From Davidsoniella eucalypti (lineage: Eukaryota > Ascomycota > Sordariomycetes > Microascales > Ceratocystidaceae), in assembly GCA_004009845.1 (NCBI GenBank), contig RMBW01000041.1, forward strand, positions 186,001 to 250,000: a stretch of 64,000 nucleotides of DNA, in the 5' to 3' direction. This document shows, in pieces, positions 25,456 through 35,746 of this stretch. How positions within the stretch are numbered: position 1 is the first letter of the stretch; the number at the start of each line of letters is the position of its first letter. The position numbers were made by a program, and so were the translations under genes. The notes beneath the pieces are model-generated. The model saw only the letters and a program-made list of their open reading frames with translations. It made no database searches and was not told the origin of the DNA.

Positions 25456-27025
25456 GGCCGGAAGCAATAGTAGATAGCGCAATGGGCTCGTATACCAGAT
25501 GGACAAGAAAAAGGAATAAAAAGAGGCCAGGAAACGGCGTTGGGCGAGCTCTCAAGAGTTGGAGCTGTCGCAACAAAGTGCAAAACTGGCAACGGTGTCG
25601 CAAGAGGTGCAGTTAGCAGAGCTTCAGACGCTAAGAGTAGTTCGACAGGGCCAATAATGGGAGGAAGCAGGATCAGTCGTTATATGTGCAATGACTGAAT
25701 AAGAGGACAGAGCATGAGAAAAGAAAAAGAAAAAAAAGAAAAGACAGCTTGGTATAATGGTATCGAATTTATCCAAGCAGCTAATACCCAAGCAAGCAAA
25801 ACAAAAGCCACGAAGCAGAATATAAAGCAGTAGACGGATCAGGAAAAAGACGAGAAGCAAACATTCGAAACGAAGCGCAAGATCAGCTTTTGGAAGGAGT
25901 GGCCTTCAAATATGATGGTATGTGAAAACGCCGATAAGTTCAGAGGCAGCCCTTGCTTCGTGAGAAAGCTATGATCTTTTAGCGGCTTCATAGCCGGCTG
26001 TTGATGAAACAAAACAAGACCCCCCGAAAAGACCCCAAAAATGGTGGTACCCAAGTTTACCATACAGTGTACTGTTACTTGGGCAGATACGGTTCTACGA
26101 CAAGGCTAATAGAGGAAAATATGCAGGCCTCGAGGCTAAAGAGGGATGCGTGGCTTCTAAACCAAAAAGAAAGAAGAAGAAAAAAATGGAGTTGCGTTGC
26201 CACTTTTGTATACAACGTTGCCCAATCACATCGTAGCTTGTCGCTTTTAGCATAACGTGGACTTTAACAAAAGCTCAGTTTTGGGCCAATTTTCGTTTTT
26301 AGCGACTTGTTGAGTGAGAAGATGGATAGATTCCCGTAGGGAAAAAGGAGCCTCCATCACATGCCAAATCGCTTCATGCATAGAGTTAAGTGGTGTAGCG
26401 AGCACATGCAAAAATATGTATTTGCACATGTACAAAAAGATATCATACATTTCATACAGAGGTCGCTTGACGAACTACCTAAACCGATGTTTCGGTATGA
26501 ACATCGCCTATTTTGTACGCTTAAAAACTTCACTGTTACAAAAAACATGGAAATATTGGAATTCTAGAGATACACAAACACGAACACAACATAAAGTAAA
26601 CTACATATCTTTCATGATTCGATATTAAGGGGGGGGTATTTAAGTATTAATAAAAAAGGCTCAAGGTCTAAGAAAGAAGAAAGAAAAAAAAGACATATAA
26701 AAACATATCGCCAGTACAATCGTAGGAACGGGGGGCCTCCGGTCCCGGAGATGGTCGTCGAAAATTTACAAAGTAAAATAATAAAGAAAAGAGAAACCTA
26801 GAAAGAAAGAAAAACACGGCATAGCCATGATTGTTCTAACCCTGGTGTCATTTTAAAGAAGAAGAAGAAAAAAGAGAGGAGTATTATAGTTATTTTTCTA
26901 CTCACAGTATTCCAGAAGAAGAAGAAGAAGAAAAATGTGTGTCTGAATTTGTACAAGAAAAGTCGTAAGAGAGAAGAGACCGAGAAAGGAGAGAGTCATG
27001 TCATCGTCTGTTTAAGCTGACAAGA
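25456..27025. other. Intergenic region between alg5 start and erg1 end
   Basis: About 1.6 kb upstream of alg5 and downstream of erg1 (both minus strand). On the plus strand it is A-rich with AAG/AAGAAG runs near 26855-26930, which is a pyrimidine-rich strand for the minus genes. No coding potential recognised. Confidence 0.6.
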
Positions 27026-28534
27026 TTATCTAAGCTCGTAGTAAAAGACGGGCAGGAACACTACAGATGCCTTCCACAAGATGAAGACAAGATCAGCAAT
27101 GGCTAGCGGCGCCAGAATGATACCAGCAACATTGTTAACAATCATGTTCCAGCCGTTGAGCCAGATAGAGACAAACGCAACGGTAAAGAAGTGGCCAAAC
27201 AGAGTTATGGGCGAATGGATCAAGCCACCAAGAAGGCCCATGGGACCCTCAGTGACTCCCATTTTGAAGTAAGCAAAGCAGCCCTGCTGTAGAGCCTTGA
27301 GCATGCGGTTGTTGGCAGCGAACAGGCTGTACAGGGCCTGGGCTAGCACATTGATAATGCCAGTTAAACTCTTGCGCGACCAGTAGAACTCGTTCATGGC
27401 ATTGTTAACGGCGTTCGTATCGGATAGATCCGGGATCTTCTCGGGCGATAGCAGTTGCGAGATAAGATAGGCATCGCTGAAAGCCACAGTCATACCACCA
27501 CCGGTTAAGGGATGGCGCATGTTGAGCGCATCGCCGGCCATGATCATGCCGTTAGCGCGCTGCTTACGAGCCGGAAGCCAGCTGTTTGGCATACTACGCG
27601 GGATCTTTCCGTCCGACAAGGCCTCTAGCATGCACGGACGAACTTGCTCCGGTAGAGTGGGGATGACATGGTTCTTGATGTAGTTGCGCACACCGCCCTG
27701 GGCCGGAGATGCCTCGGGTAGCTTCTCGGGCACGTCGATCAAGGCACGAGTCTCGTGGGTGCCGATCTGGTATAGCAGTACAGGCGACGCGTTACTGATA
27801 ATAACATGACCGCAGTTGGGTGCTGGGAGGGGGCAATCGATCAGCTCTAGGGCGTAGAACTTGGAGCGTACTACGGGCGTGCTGCCCAGGTGCTCCTTAC
27901 GGAACTTGGACGCATAGCCGTCGGCAATGATAGTCAGACCGCCGAAGAAGTAGTCGGGTTCTTTCTCTCCAGTGGCAGGGTTTACTGTGCGGGCTTCGAC
28001 GCCGAGGATATCGTCGTTCCGATCGCTGTGGATGGGCTTGGTGACCTCGGTCTCCACAACGGTGATATTAGGGTGAGCGATACACGACTTGCGCAGCTCG
28101 TTGATGAAGCGGCCGTGGTGGAAACTGCGACCCTCGGGTTGGACCAGTTCGATATTGTCTTGCTTGTGGTAGTCCTTCTTGTAGACCACCTGGCCGGTCG
28201 CCTTGTTCATCTTGGGATACTGTAGGCGGCATTCCTCGCCGTGGAAGATGACCTCGAAGCCATAGCAAGGGATAGCGTCAATGCCCTCCAGGCAATGCCC
28301 GAGCCCGAGCTTCTTTAGAGCAGCACAGCCACCGGGTTGCAAAAGCTCGCCCACAATACGGTCGGGTTGCTTCATCCAGCGCTCTAGCAGCAGAACACTG
28401 CGGCCTTGGTTGGCCAGGGCAAAAGCAATGGCAGTTCCAAACACCCCAGCACCGACAACGACGACATCGGCCTCGTGGTACTTGGCCCGGCGCTCGGCGC
28501 GCGTGTCTTTGATTTGCGAAAGTCGTGAGGCCAT
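27026..28534 (-). CDS. erg1: Squalene monooxygenase (squalene epoxidase) Erg1
   Basis: A single exon encodes 502 residues, the usual length for fungal Erg1. Residues 23-55 form the FAD-binding Rossmann core VVVVGAGVFGTA (G28, G30, G33) ending in the acidic LLLER. A second nucleotide-binding motif IIADGYASKFRK is at 202-212, and the third, AGDALNMRHPLTGGGM (333-348), contacts FAD and substrate. Two hydrophobic C-terminal segments (about 441-497) match the membrane anchor. The enzyme oxidises squalene to 2,3-oxidosqualene with FAD, NADPH and O2 in the ER, the first oxygen-requiring step of ergosterol synthesis. The ATG at 28534 leaves the b-alpha-b fold only 22 residues in. An acetyl-CoA acetyltransferase lies next upstream on the same strand. 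Confidence 0.97.
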   Translation of the reverse strand: MASRLSQIKDTRAERRAKYHEADVVVVGAGVFGTAIAFALANQGRSVLLLERWMKQPDRIVGELLQPGGCAALKKLGLGHCLEGIDAIPCYGFEVIFHGEECRLQYPKMNKATGQVVYKKDYHKQDNIELVQPEGRSFHHGRFINELRKSCIAHPNITVVETEVTKPIHSDRNDDILGVEARTVNPATGEKEPDYFFGGLTIIADGYASKFRKEHLGSTPVVRSKFYALELIDCPLPAPNCGHVIISNASPVLLYQIGTHETRALIDVPEKLPEASPAQGGVRNYIKNHVIPTLPEQVRPCMLEALSDGKIPRSMPNSWLPARKQRANGMIMAGDALNMRHPLTGGGMTVAFSDAYLISQLLSPEKIPDLSDTNAVNNAMNEFYWSRKSLTGIINVLAQALYSLFAANNRMLKALQQGCFAYFKMGVTEGPMGLLGGLIHSPITLFGHFFTVAFVSIWLNGWNMIVNNVAGIILAPLAIADLVFILWKASVVFLPVFYYELR

Positions 28535-30270
28535 GGCGAATAGATATAAGGTATGTATATAGTATGGATCGGAGTCGGGGTGTTCACTGTAGTGACAGCG
28601 ACGGCTTGGAAATGTCAGGGTATTGAGGGAGGGAGACGAGTACGGGAGACGACAACCGATGGGCCGAATAGTAGGGAGAGACTTGGCGTTGAAGAAAGAA
28701 AAAGATGATCAAGGGCCAGTCCCAGAATCAAAACATGGGGAGTAGAGCTGGCTACACTACTGACAAACTGAAGACTGAGCTCGGCAACAAGGCGCAAAAG
28801 CAGATTCTGTTGAAGAGGATAATAAGAAGCAAGTCTAGCAGACAGACAGGTATAGGAATCGTGGTTGGTTTGGGGCACGAAGAAAGGAATTGAACAAGAA
28901 GAAAAAATGGGATCTAAAACGCCCTCAGTCGATAGTTCACATGTGGACAGTGTCGTCTTTAAAAAGAGATTATCGTCTCAATGGTGGATTTTGTCCTGTT
29001 TTGGAGCTAGAAAAAGCCAAAGACCAACCAGAATCCAGAAACAGAAAAATTAAAATTAAAATATTATTACCAACTATAAAAATAAGCAGACATACATAAA
29101 GTAATGAGAAACCGTCCATCAAAATTGGCAACGAACCACCTGGCAGGGGAAATCATACCACACCTGAGCCGACCCGGGGCAAGCCCGTTGCCAAACCAGC
29201 CAATCAGAAGCGCTGAATTGGCGGGCCTGGCGCTTTTACAGGCGCGTTCACCGCTGGACCACCTTGATCAAAAAAAAACAGGCCTGTCCGAGGGCGAAGT
29301 TGGACAGCCCCTGACAAGCCTGTAACCTTTGTAACCTTAGCCCACTAAAGGGCAGAAGTCTTCACTTGGGTTATCTGCTTGCTTACAGCGCCAATTGGCA
29401 CACAGACCCCAAGATCTAGTGCTTGAGGACGCACTAATCAGGTATAGCTTGGCCCTAGGGGCCCAGAAGCCCATTTTCACATGTCAAGTCGGTCGTCAAC
29501 GGACCATAAATCTACAACTTGATTAGTAACTTTTAAATATATTTTGTAGGACCTGTTTTTTATTCGCGACGCTCCGTAATGGCCGCATAAGGGCGTCATA
29601 TTGGTCTATATCCCACATTTTATCAGTGATCGGCGCCTTGGCCAAACTGCAGCCTTTCTTTTCCTCATTTGTTCGAGACATCTCAACGAGAAAGCTGTTA
29701 ACTAATCATCTGCCAAAATGTCTCTTTTCTTTCCAACATCTTGTTTGTCCGACAATCTGGGGTCAACAGGGATGAAATCTGGCTTGGAGACCGGTTCGCA
29801 CTCAGGCCACTTTCTTGCTGCGAGATAGTTGCAGTCGTTGCATGAGTCGACCGACTATCCCTTCTCGTTGCAGTTCTACCGGCCATCAAAAGCTGGGAAA
29901 CGGCAGAATCCGACCATCAATGGATATGTATGTCATCTGTATGCGGAAATGACAGCAGCGATTATCGTGCCACTGCCCCGAACGTCCATAAGGAAGAAGC
30001 GATTCGAAGGGTCTATAATATACTCTGTTCTATAGGTTGATTGCCATATTTTGTATGGCAAACGTGCACTTTGACACATGTAGTCTAGTGTCTTTATGCG
30101 GAAGCCATTTTATATTATATGGCCTTGTTTAGTTGAAAGCCAATGTTACTGTATCTACTGCTGCCGTAATGAACCGGACTTGCTGTATTGTTCTCTCTTC
30201 TCCTGTCGTCCCTACGAACTCTGTATCGGTTCGCTCTCTCTGTGGTGATGTCCTCCCTGTGTTCCCACCT
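28535..30270. other. Intergenic region upstream of erg1
   Basis: About 1.7 kb between the erg1 start and the thiolase stop. The 199 bp next to erg1 (28535-28733) carry no ATG in the erg1 direction, consistent with an ordinary leader. No ORF with recognisable similarity and no RNA gene were seen; I could not assign a sterol-response element. Confidence 0.6.
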
Positions 30271-31849
30271 CTAAACAGACGCAACGCGCTGTACAACCAC
30301 GGCTGTAGCTGCTCCTCCGCCATTGCAAATAGCCGCTACGCCGTACTCTCCCGGCTCCAGTTGGTGAAGCAAAGTCGTCAGGATCCGCGAGCCCGAGCTT
30401 CCTAGAGCATGGCCGAGCGATATGGCGCCACCTAGGGGATTGACTCTGGCATCCTGCAGGCCAAGGATCTGCCAGATTCAACATAAGCAAAGTGGTGTTA
30501 GCATTAGTCTAGACACTGGATTTGTATCGAGATTGGATTGGGCTTAAATTGGAATGGGTGGACAATGACAGGGATTTGAGGCATGTTGAATCTGTTGGGA
30601 ATTAGAAATTCTAGAATTCCACAAGACTTTGGCCTACTTTATGCAGGACATCTTCTTACCTTTTCATTCGCCTTGATAACGACGGCAAACGCCTCGTTGA
30701 ACTCCCAGATGGCAACCTGTTCCTTGGTGATGCCCGCGCGCTCAAGCGCAATCGGCACGGCCGCCGCTGGAGCCGTTGGGAAGTCTACGGGATCTATCGC
30801 CGCATCGGCGTATCCCACGATCCGGGAGAGCACACGGTTCCCCTTGCCGTAGTGCCGCGCCATGTTCAGATTTCCCAAAACCAAGGCACTGGCACCGTCG
30901 TTGAAGGTCGATGAGTTGGCGGCCGTGACCGTGCCGGTACCGTCAAACACGAACGCCGGCTTGAGGCTAGGCACCTTATCAGGCTTGACATCCTGGAAAC
31001 CTTCGTCCTGCGTGATCAGAACATCGCCCTTTCGACCCTTGACGGTCACAGGAGAAATCTCTTCGATGAAGGCCTCCGCCTTCCAGGCTGCTTGTGCGCG
31101 AGCATAGGACTGTAGCGCATACTCATCTTGCATCTCGCGAGTGATTCCGTGCTTGGCCGCCGTCTTCTCCGCGCAGACGCCCATATGGAACTTGTTGTAG
31201 ACATCCCACAGGCCGTCCTTTACGAGGCCATCCTCGACCGTGATATTACCAAAGGCTGGCTGAAGACTGGAGCGAGGTTGGTAGTACGGCACGCGGGACA
31301 TGTTCTCCATTCCTCCGGCAACCTGGGCCTCAGACAAGCCAAGTTGGATGTTCTGCGCTGCGAGAACTACGGACTTCAAGCCAGATGCACACACTTTGTT
31401 GATGGTAACAGCTTCCACGGATGACGGCAGGCCGGCAAATATCGCAGCCTGTCGTGCGGGAGACTGGCCGACGCCGCCTTGGAGGACATTGCCCATGTAA
31501 ACATCGGTGATCTTGGATACGGGAACACCCGATTTGTGGACGGCGCATTTGATAGCAACGGCGCCTAGCTCAGGTGCCGAGACGGTTTTGAACGAGCCAT
31601 TGAACTGTGACAATGCAATGTTAGGATCAAATCATCCAGTGAACGCGCATACAGGTACATGTTTCTTTTGTGTTCTTTTTTTGCTCGTTTTCTTACCTTG
31701 GCAGTCGGTGTGCGAGCAGCGCTCAAAATATACGCATCTTCAATTTTCTGGCACAATGCGGCATGTGATGAGAAAGCGCGGCCAGCGCATGTGCGGGCGT
31801 TTTGTCTTAAGGAAGCGGACAGCATTGTTGTTTTCAAGTAAAGGCGCAT
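30271..31849 (-). CDS. Acetyl-CoA acetyltransferase (thiolase), probably mitochondrial
   Basis: Three exons, 31849-31697, 31604-30660 and 30468-30271, with introns of 92 and 191 bp, encode 431 residues. Residues 1-35 are rich in Arg, Ser and Ala with few acids, like a mitochondrial presequence, and there is no C-terminal peroxisomal tripeptide. Thiolase landmarks are complete: KVCASGLKS with nucleophile C123, NEAFAV at the end of exon 2, GGAISLGHALGSSGSR with H386, and CNGGGAAT with C414. The enzyme condenses two acetyl-CoA to acetoacetyl-CoA or runs in reverse. The cytosolic paralogue (Erg10) starts the mevalonate pathway; the presequence argues for the mitochondrial form used in Ile and ketone-body metabolism. 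The last exon is only 65 codons and can be missed by ORF calling because exon 2 reads on into the intron. Confidence 0.93.
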
Positions 31850-33291
31850 ATAGTCCGTATATCTGTTGGTGATGAAAGGGGGTTTGTATCTTGGGATTGA
31901 TTAGCAAAACGAACTATGGCTTTATACAACGGCTTGAAACCGCTCACGGACAGTCTCCAAATCTACAATGTTGACGATGTTAACCGAATGTATTAATGCC
32001 GCGGAGCTCGCTGGCTAATCAACTACCGAAACCCTCAATCCTACATGAATTATAAGGGTTAAACCACTCTCCATCCATCAACCAAATGGGCGACAACATG
32101 TACACATCATGTATCCTAAGAGCCAAGATTTTATTCTTTATTCATTAATACTTGTGAGATAATATGGCCATGAAGACGGAAGAAATAGTGAAATGAAGCA
32201 ATGGAAACAAAAAAAGACTAAAAATAAACACAAACACAAACTTTCACCGTCAAGAAGTGCGATAGCGCTAACCTTATTTTGGTCACTTCTTTTCTTCCTC
32301 CACCACCGGACTTCCTCAACTCGTCCATTATCATCCATATATGCCTATATATGCCTAGGTTATAGAGAAACATTAGAAAGCGCTCGCGCTTTGCTATACC
32401 AAATAGACTCAATTTTGACATCATCATCTCATGCCTTTTTTCAAATTGTCTTTGTTCAAGCCACACATCATAGTCCAATATCAAATGTCCAGCTGACAAC
32501 GTGGACACGTGCTACTCGATATTTTGCCGATAGTCTTGATGTCTGGCAGAGAATTGCCCTTCCCCGTCAAGAATTGATAGTAGGCTGTTGTCGACCTCTT
32601 CTCCTTCAATTAGTTCCAGATTACTTAAGCCCGTCTACCCAAGAGACTAATATTGATTCGCAATATTGTCGATATTGCTAATCAATCCAGAGGATGAAGA
32701 TGGTCTCTTTTTTTCGTCTTTTTTTTTTTTTTTTTTTTTTTTTTTTCAAGTAGGTGCATACCATTTCCCCCCCCAAAAACCTTTGTTACAAGCTTATCAG
32801 CTGTCTCATTTTTTTTTTGTTTCTGACATGACTAAGGCATCATTGTATTTCTATGCTGGTGTCGAAGTCTGAGGCTTAACTCTTCTATGGGAATTGTAAA
32901 CATACCAGGCTTCCTAGGAACCAAGATTCTACTTTGAAGCCTATATATATTGTTTGTTTTGTACAGGTTGAGACGTAGGAAATTTGTATAAATAACACCC
33001 GTTTTCCTCTAAAAATAAAGATGATACGTACAAATAGTTAATTACACTATGAAGTTTATTTTATATAGTTAGTCAGTAAGTGCATGTTATAAAAGGACCC
33101 ACTATGGATGGGCAATGTTATGTTCATGGACTTGATCTTTGCATCTACATTCAACTTCGACCTTGCATCATTCGAATACGCCATATAGCCACAAACACTC
33201 CTGCAAAGCCATTAGTTTAACTTGATCTTGTGTACTGTCTTTTCCTTCTTATTTCCATTTACAGACTAATTTTTTTCCTTCATTGTTCAAC
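31850..33291. other. Divergent promoter region, thiolase and rad6
   Basis: 1.4 kb between two divergently oriented genes. Both immediate leaders (about 190 bp on the thiolase side, 163 bp on the rad6 side) are ATG-free in their own direction. It contains the T28 tract. No coding sequence was recognised. Confidence 0.6.
32719..32746. repeat. Homopolymer tract T28
   Basis: Twenty-eight consecutive T on the plus strand, mid-way between thiolase and rad6. Likely nucleosome-excluding and length-variable; also possible as the poly(A) tail of a minus-strand retrocopy, but no body was recognised. Confidence 0.9.
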
Positions 33292-34151
33292 ATGTCAACA
33301 ACTGCTAGAAGACGCCTCATGCGAGATTTCAAGGTGTGTACTATTGCTTCAATCGAGGAGTAAACAGATCTATAATCTCTTATCCTCCTAGAATCACTTC
33401 CATCTATCATCAGCATGGTATTCCTCTAACACCTCGAAAAGCGCATGCAAACAGATCCGCCCGCCGGTGTTTCTGCATCACCTGTCCCCGACAATGTCAT
33501 GACTTGGTAGGACTTCCCCAGACACCATCCGACTCGACAGCCTTGCTATTGAACAGCGCTATAACGCAAGCTCAGCCGCTACTATTCGGAAACCCAATGA
33601 ACATGAATTGATTCATCACCACCGCATCGAAAAACGCGAGATACCGAACGCGCTTCGATCCCCTATAGGAATCACAATCACAATCTAACATACACCGCAA
33701 CTTCTACAGGAATGCAGTCATTATCGGACCAGCAGATACTCCCTTTGAAGATGGAACTTTCCGATTGGTAATGCAGTTTGAGGAGCAGTACCCTAATAAA
33801 CCTCCCGCTGTCAAATTTATCAGTGAAATGTTCCACCCCAATGTCTACGCTACCGGCGAGCTCTGCCTCGATATCCTTCAGAATAGATGGAGTCCTACAT
33901 ACGACGTCGCTGCGGTTTTGACGAGCATCCAGAGGTATGGCTACCAAGACCCCGCATCACCTGATGAATTGTTACGACGGTGATAAGTCATGTTATGCGC
34001 TGGACTAACCATTACTCTTTTATATAGTCTGCTTAACGACCCGAACACTGGCTCCCCAGCAAACGTCGAGGCCTCGAACCTATACAAAGACAACCAAAAG
34101 GAATACACAAAGCGTGTTCGCCAAACTGTTGAAAAGAGCTGGGAAGAATAA
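33292..34151 (+). CDS. rad6: Ubiquitin-conjugating enzyme E2 Rad6/Ubc2
   Basis: Four exons, 33292-33333, 33442-33506, 33710-33934 and 34028-34151, encode 151 residues, the usual length in filamentous fungi. Introns are 108, 203 and 93 bp. The sequence MSTTARRRLMRDFK opens exon 1, HPNVYATGELCLDIL carries the catalytic Cys88, and WSPTYDVAAVLTSIQSLLNDPN crosses the third junction. It ends in EKSWEE without the polyacidic tail of yeast Rad6. The enzyme ubiquitinates histone H2B and PCNA and works in post-replication repair and N-degron turnover with RING partners. Because the exons are short, plain ORF calling shows only one fragment. Confidence 0.97.
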
Positions 34152-35377
34152 ACTCTGCGTTATTCGCTATATAGGCTTTCGCAGCCTTCTCCCCCTCAGG
34201 CTCTTCTCGCCAAGCCATTTTCTATCGTGTATACTCATATTGAGCACATTTAAGAAAGCTGAAACGCCTCCCTCGGAGACCTATGGATATACCCATACTA
34301 TCTGTAATAACAGAACTGGAGGAAGTTTAGTTCTGCTAATTTGATCAGACTTGAGCAATCCATGCGTCCCTGGAATAACTAAAAGGCTTGAATCGTCCAT
34401 CTCAATACGAAAAAAGAATGCCTTGTACGGCCTCCAATACGAAGACGGAACGGCTGAATGGTTAGCTTTAGCGACGCTTACTATCGAATCAGTCTAGTTT
34501 GTATTGTTCATCGCCAAAAATAACTAGATATAATTACAGGTAAACACGAAAATTCTCCCGCCGTGCCGTCAATATAGAGAAAATGGTTCGAGAACTTCGC
34601 ATTCTTTCTATATGAGCAGTCGCCTTTGAACAGCTACATTCACTCACTCCATAGCATTCTATTTTTGTCATATTACATCTTAAATATCTAATATCTTATA
34701 AATACGGTTCATGGGCTATATATCATCTTAGTGATTATTGAACCACAATACTTGCAAATGCCATATGTAACTTTTTTTTAATTCATTAATCGTATGGAGC
34801 TATAGAGCTATGAATGCCATACGTAGCTACTATAGTTGATAACTACAAATTACTTAATATATGTATATCGTGCCTAAATCTCAACTATAATTTGTAATAC
34901 AGAGTATACTTATCTATCTCTCTAAATAAGGTACATTGATATAGTTCTTTTTATAAATAATCATAAGGGTTGAATATGTACTAACAATAACTATACATAG
35001 ATAACTAGCCCATTTCAACTGGGCTGAATTCAGCCTAGGCATCAACACTAGAAACACACTTGATGTTCTAATTGTTATAACCTATGGTATAAATAATGAG
35101 TTCTCGATACTTCAAAGGTCATCACATATGCAAGTTTGGATAACCAGCTGGATTTCGATATGTGCACCAATAGCGTAGACAGGATGTGATATCATGTACT
35201 TACACGAAAAGTGTACAAATTATGCAGTTAATTATTACATTTTTGCACATTACTTGCATTTCACAAGAACATTTGGAGTACATAATAAGCAAATAGGACG
35301 CTCTTTTAGATATTAATTTGTATTTTGATATTGCTAAGATGAAATAAAGATCAAAGATGCACAATTGCAAGTGTTAT
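34152..35377. other. AT-rich intergenic region between convergent rad6 and thioredoxin
   Basis: 1.2 kb of AT-rich sequence shared by two 3' flanks. A short inverted pair, CGTATGG at 34791-34797 and CCATACG at 34817-34823, could form a small hairpin. No ORF or RNA gene recognised. Confidence 0.6.
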
Positions 35378-35746
35378 CTACAACTCAGCAGCACGCTTCT
35401 TAGCCAACGTGCCGATTTTTTCCAAGGCGCCAGTAAGAGCATTAACGTCCGCGCCACGGATATGTTTATGGCCGTTGACGGCGACCTGTTGACCTTCTTT
35501 GAAAAACATAAAGGTGGGCATGGCGGTAACGTTGTAGGCAGCAGCAGCCTGACGGACTTCATCGACGTTGATCTTGGCGAAGACGTAGATGTCTTTGACG
35601 GAGTTGGCGACGGCGAGTTTCTCGAAGATGGGAGAGATCATCTTGCAGGGAGGACACCAGGTGGCGTAGAAGTCAATAGCGACATACGTGTTAGCGGCGA
35701 AGAGTGCCTGGAGGCCTTCCATACTGGTGATCTCGACGACGGGCAT
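35378..35746 (-). CDS. Thioredoxin with WCPPC active site
   Basis: A single exon encodes 122 residues with no presequence, so the protein is probably cytosolic or nuclear. The fold is that of thioredoxin: AIDFYATW leads into the redox motif WCPPCK (C31, C34), the conserved Asp and Ala-rich helix follow, and the cis-proline is in AMPTF (P77), then FFKEGQQV and G98. Canonical thioredoxins read WCGPC; here the Gly is Pro. The C-terminus is about 15 residues longer than a minimal thioredoxin and Lys/Ala-rich. It would reduce protein disulfides with thioredoxin reductase and NADPH. The ATG at 35746 precedes the first strand directly. Confidence 0.93.
   Translation of the reverse strand: MPVVEITSMEGLQALFAANTYVAIDFYATWCPPCKMISPIFEKLAVANSVKDIYVFAKINVDEVRQAAAAYNVTAMPTFMFFKEGQQVAVNGHKHIRGADVNALTGALEKIGTLAKKRAAEL

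Noticed and set aside
34831..34895. Short inverted pairs TATAGTTGA/TCAACTATA and ACAAATTA/TAATTTGT
   Set aside because: Their order cannot form a nested hairpin, and AT-rich sequence gives such pairs easily; no element ends seen.
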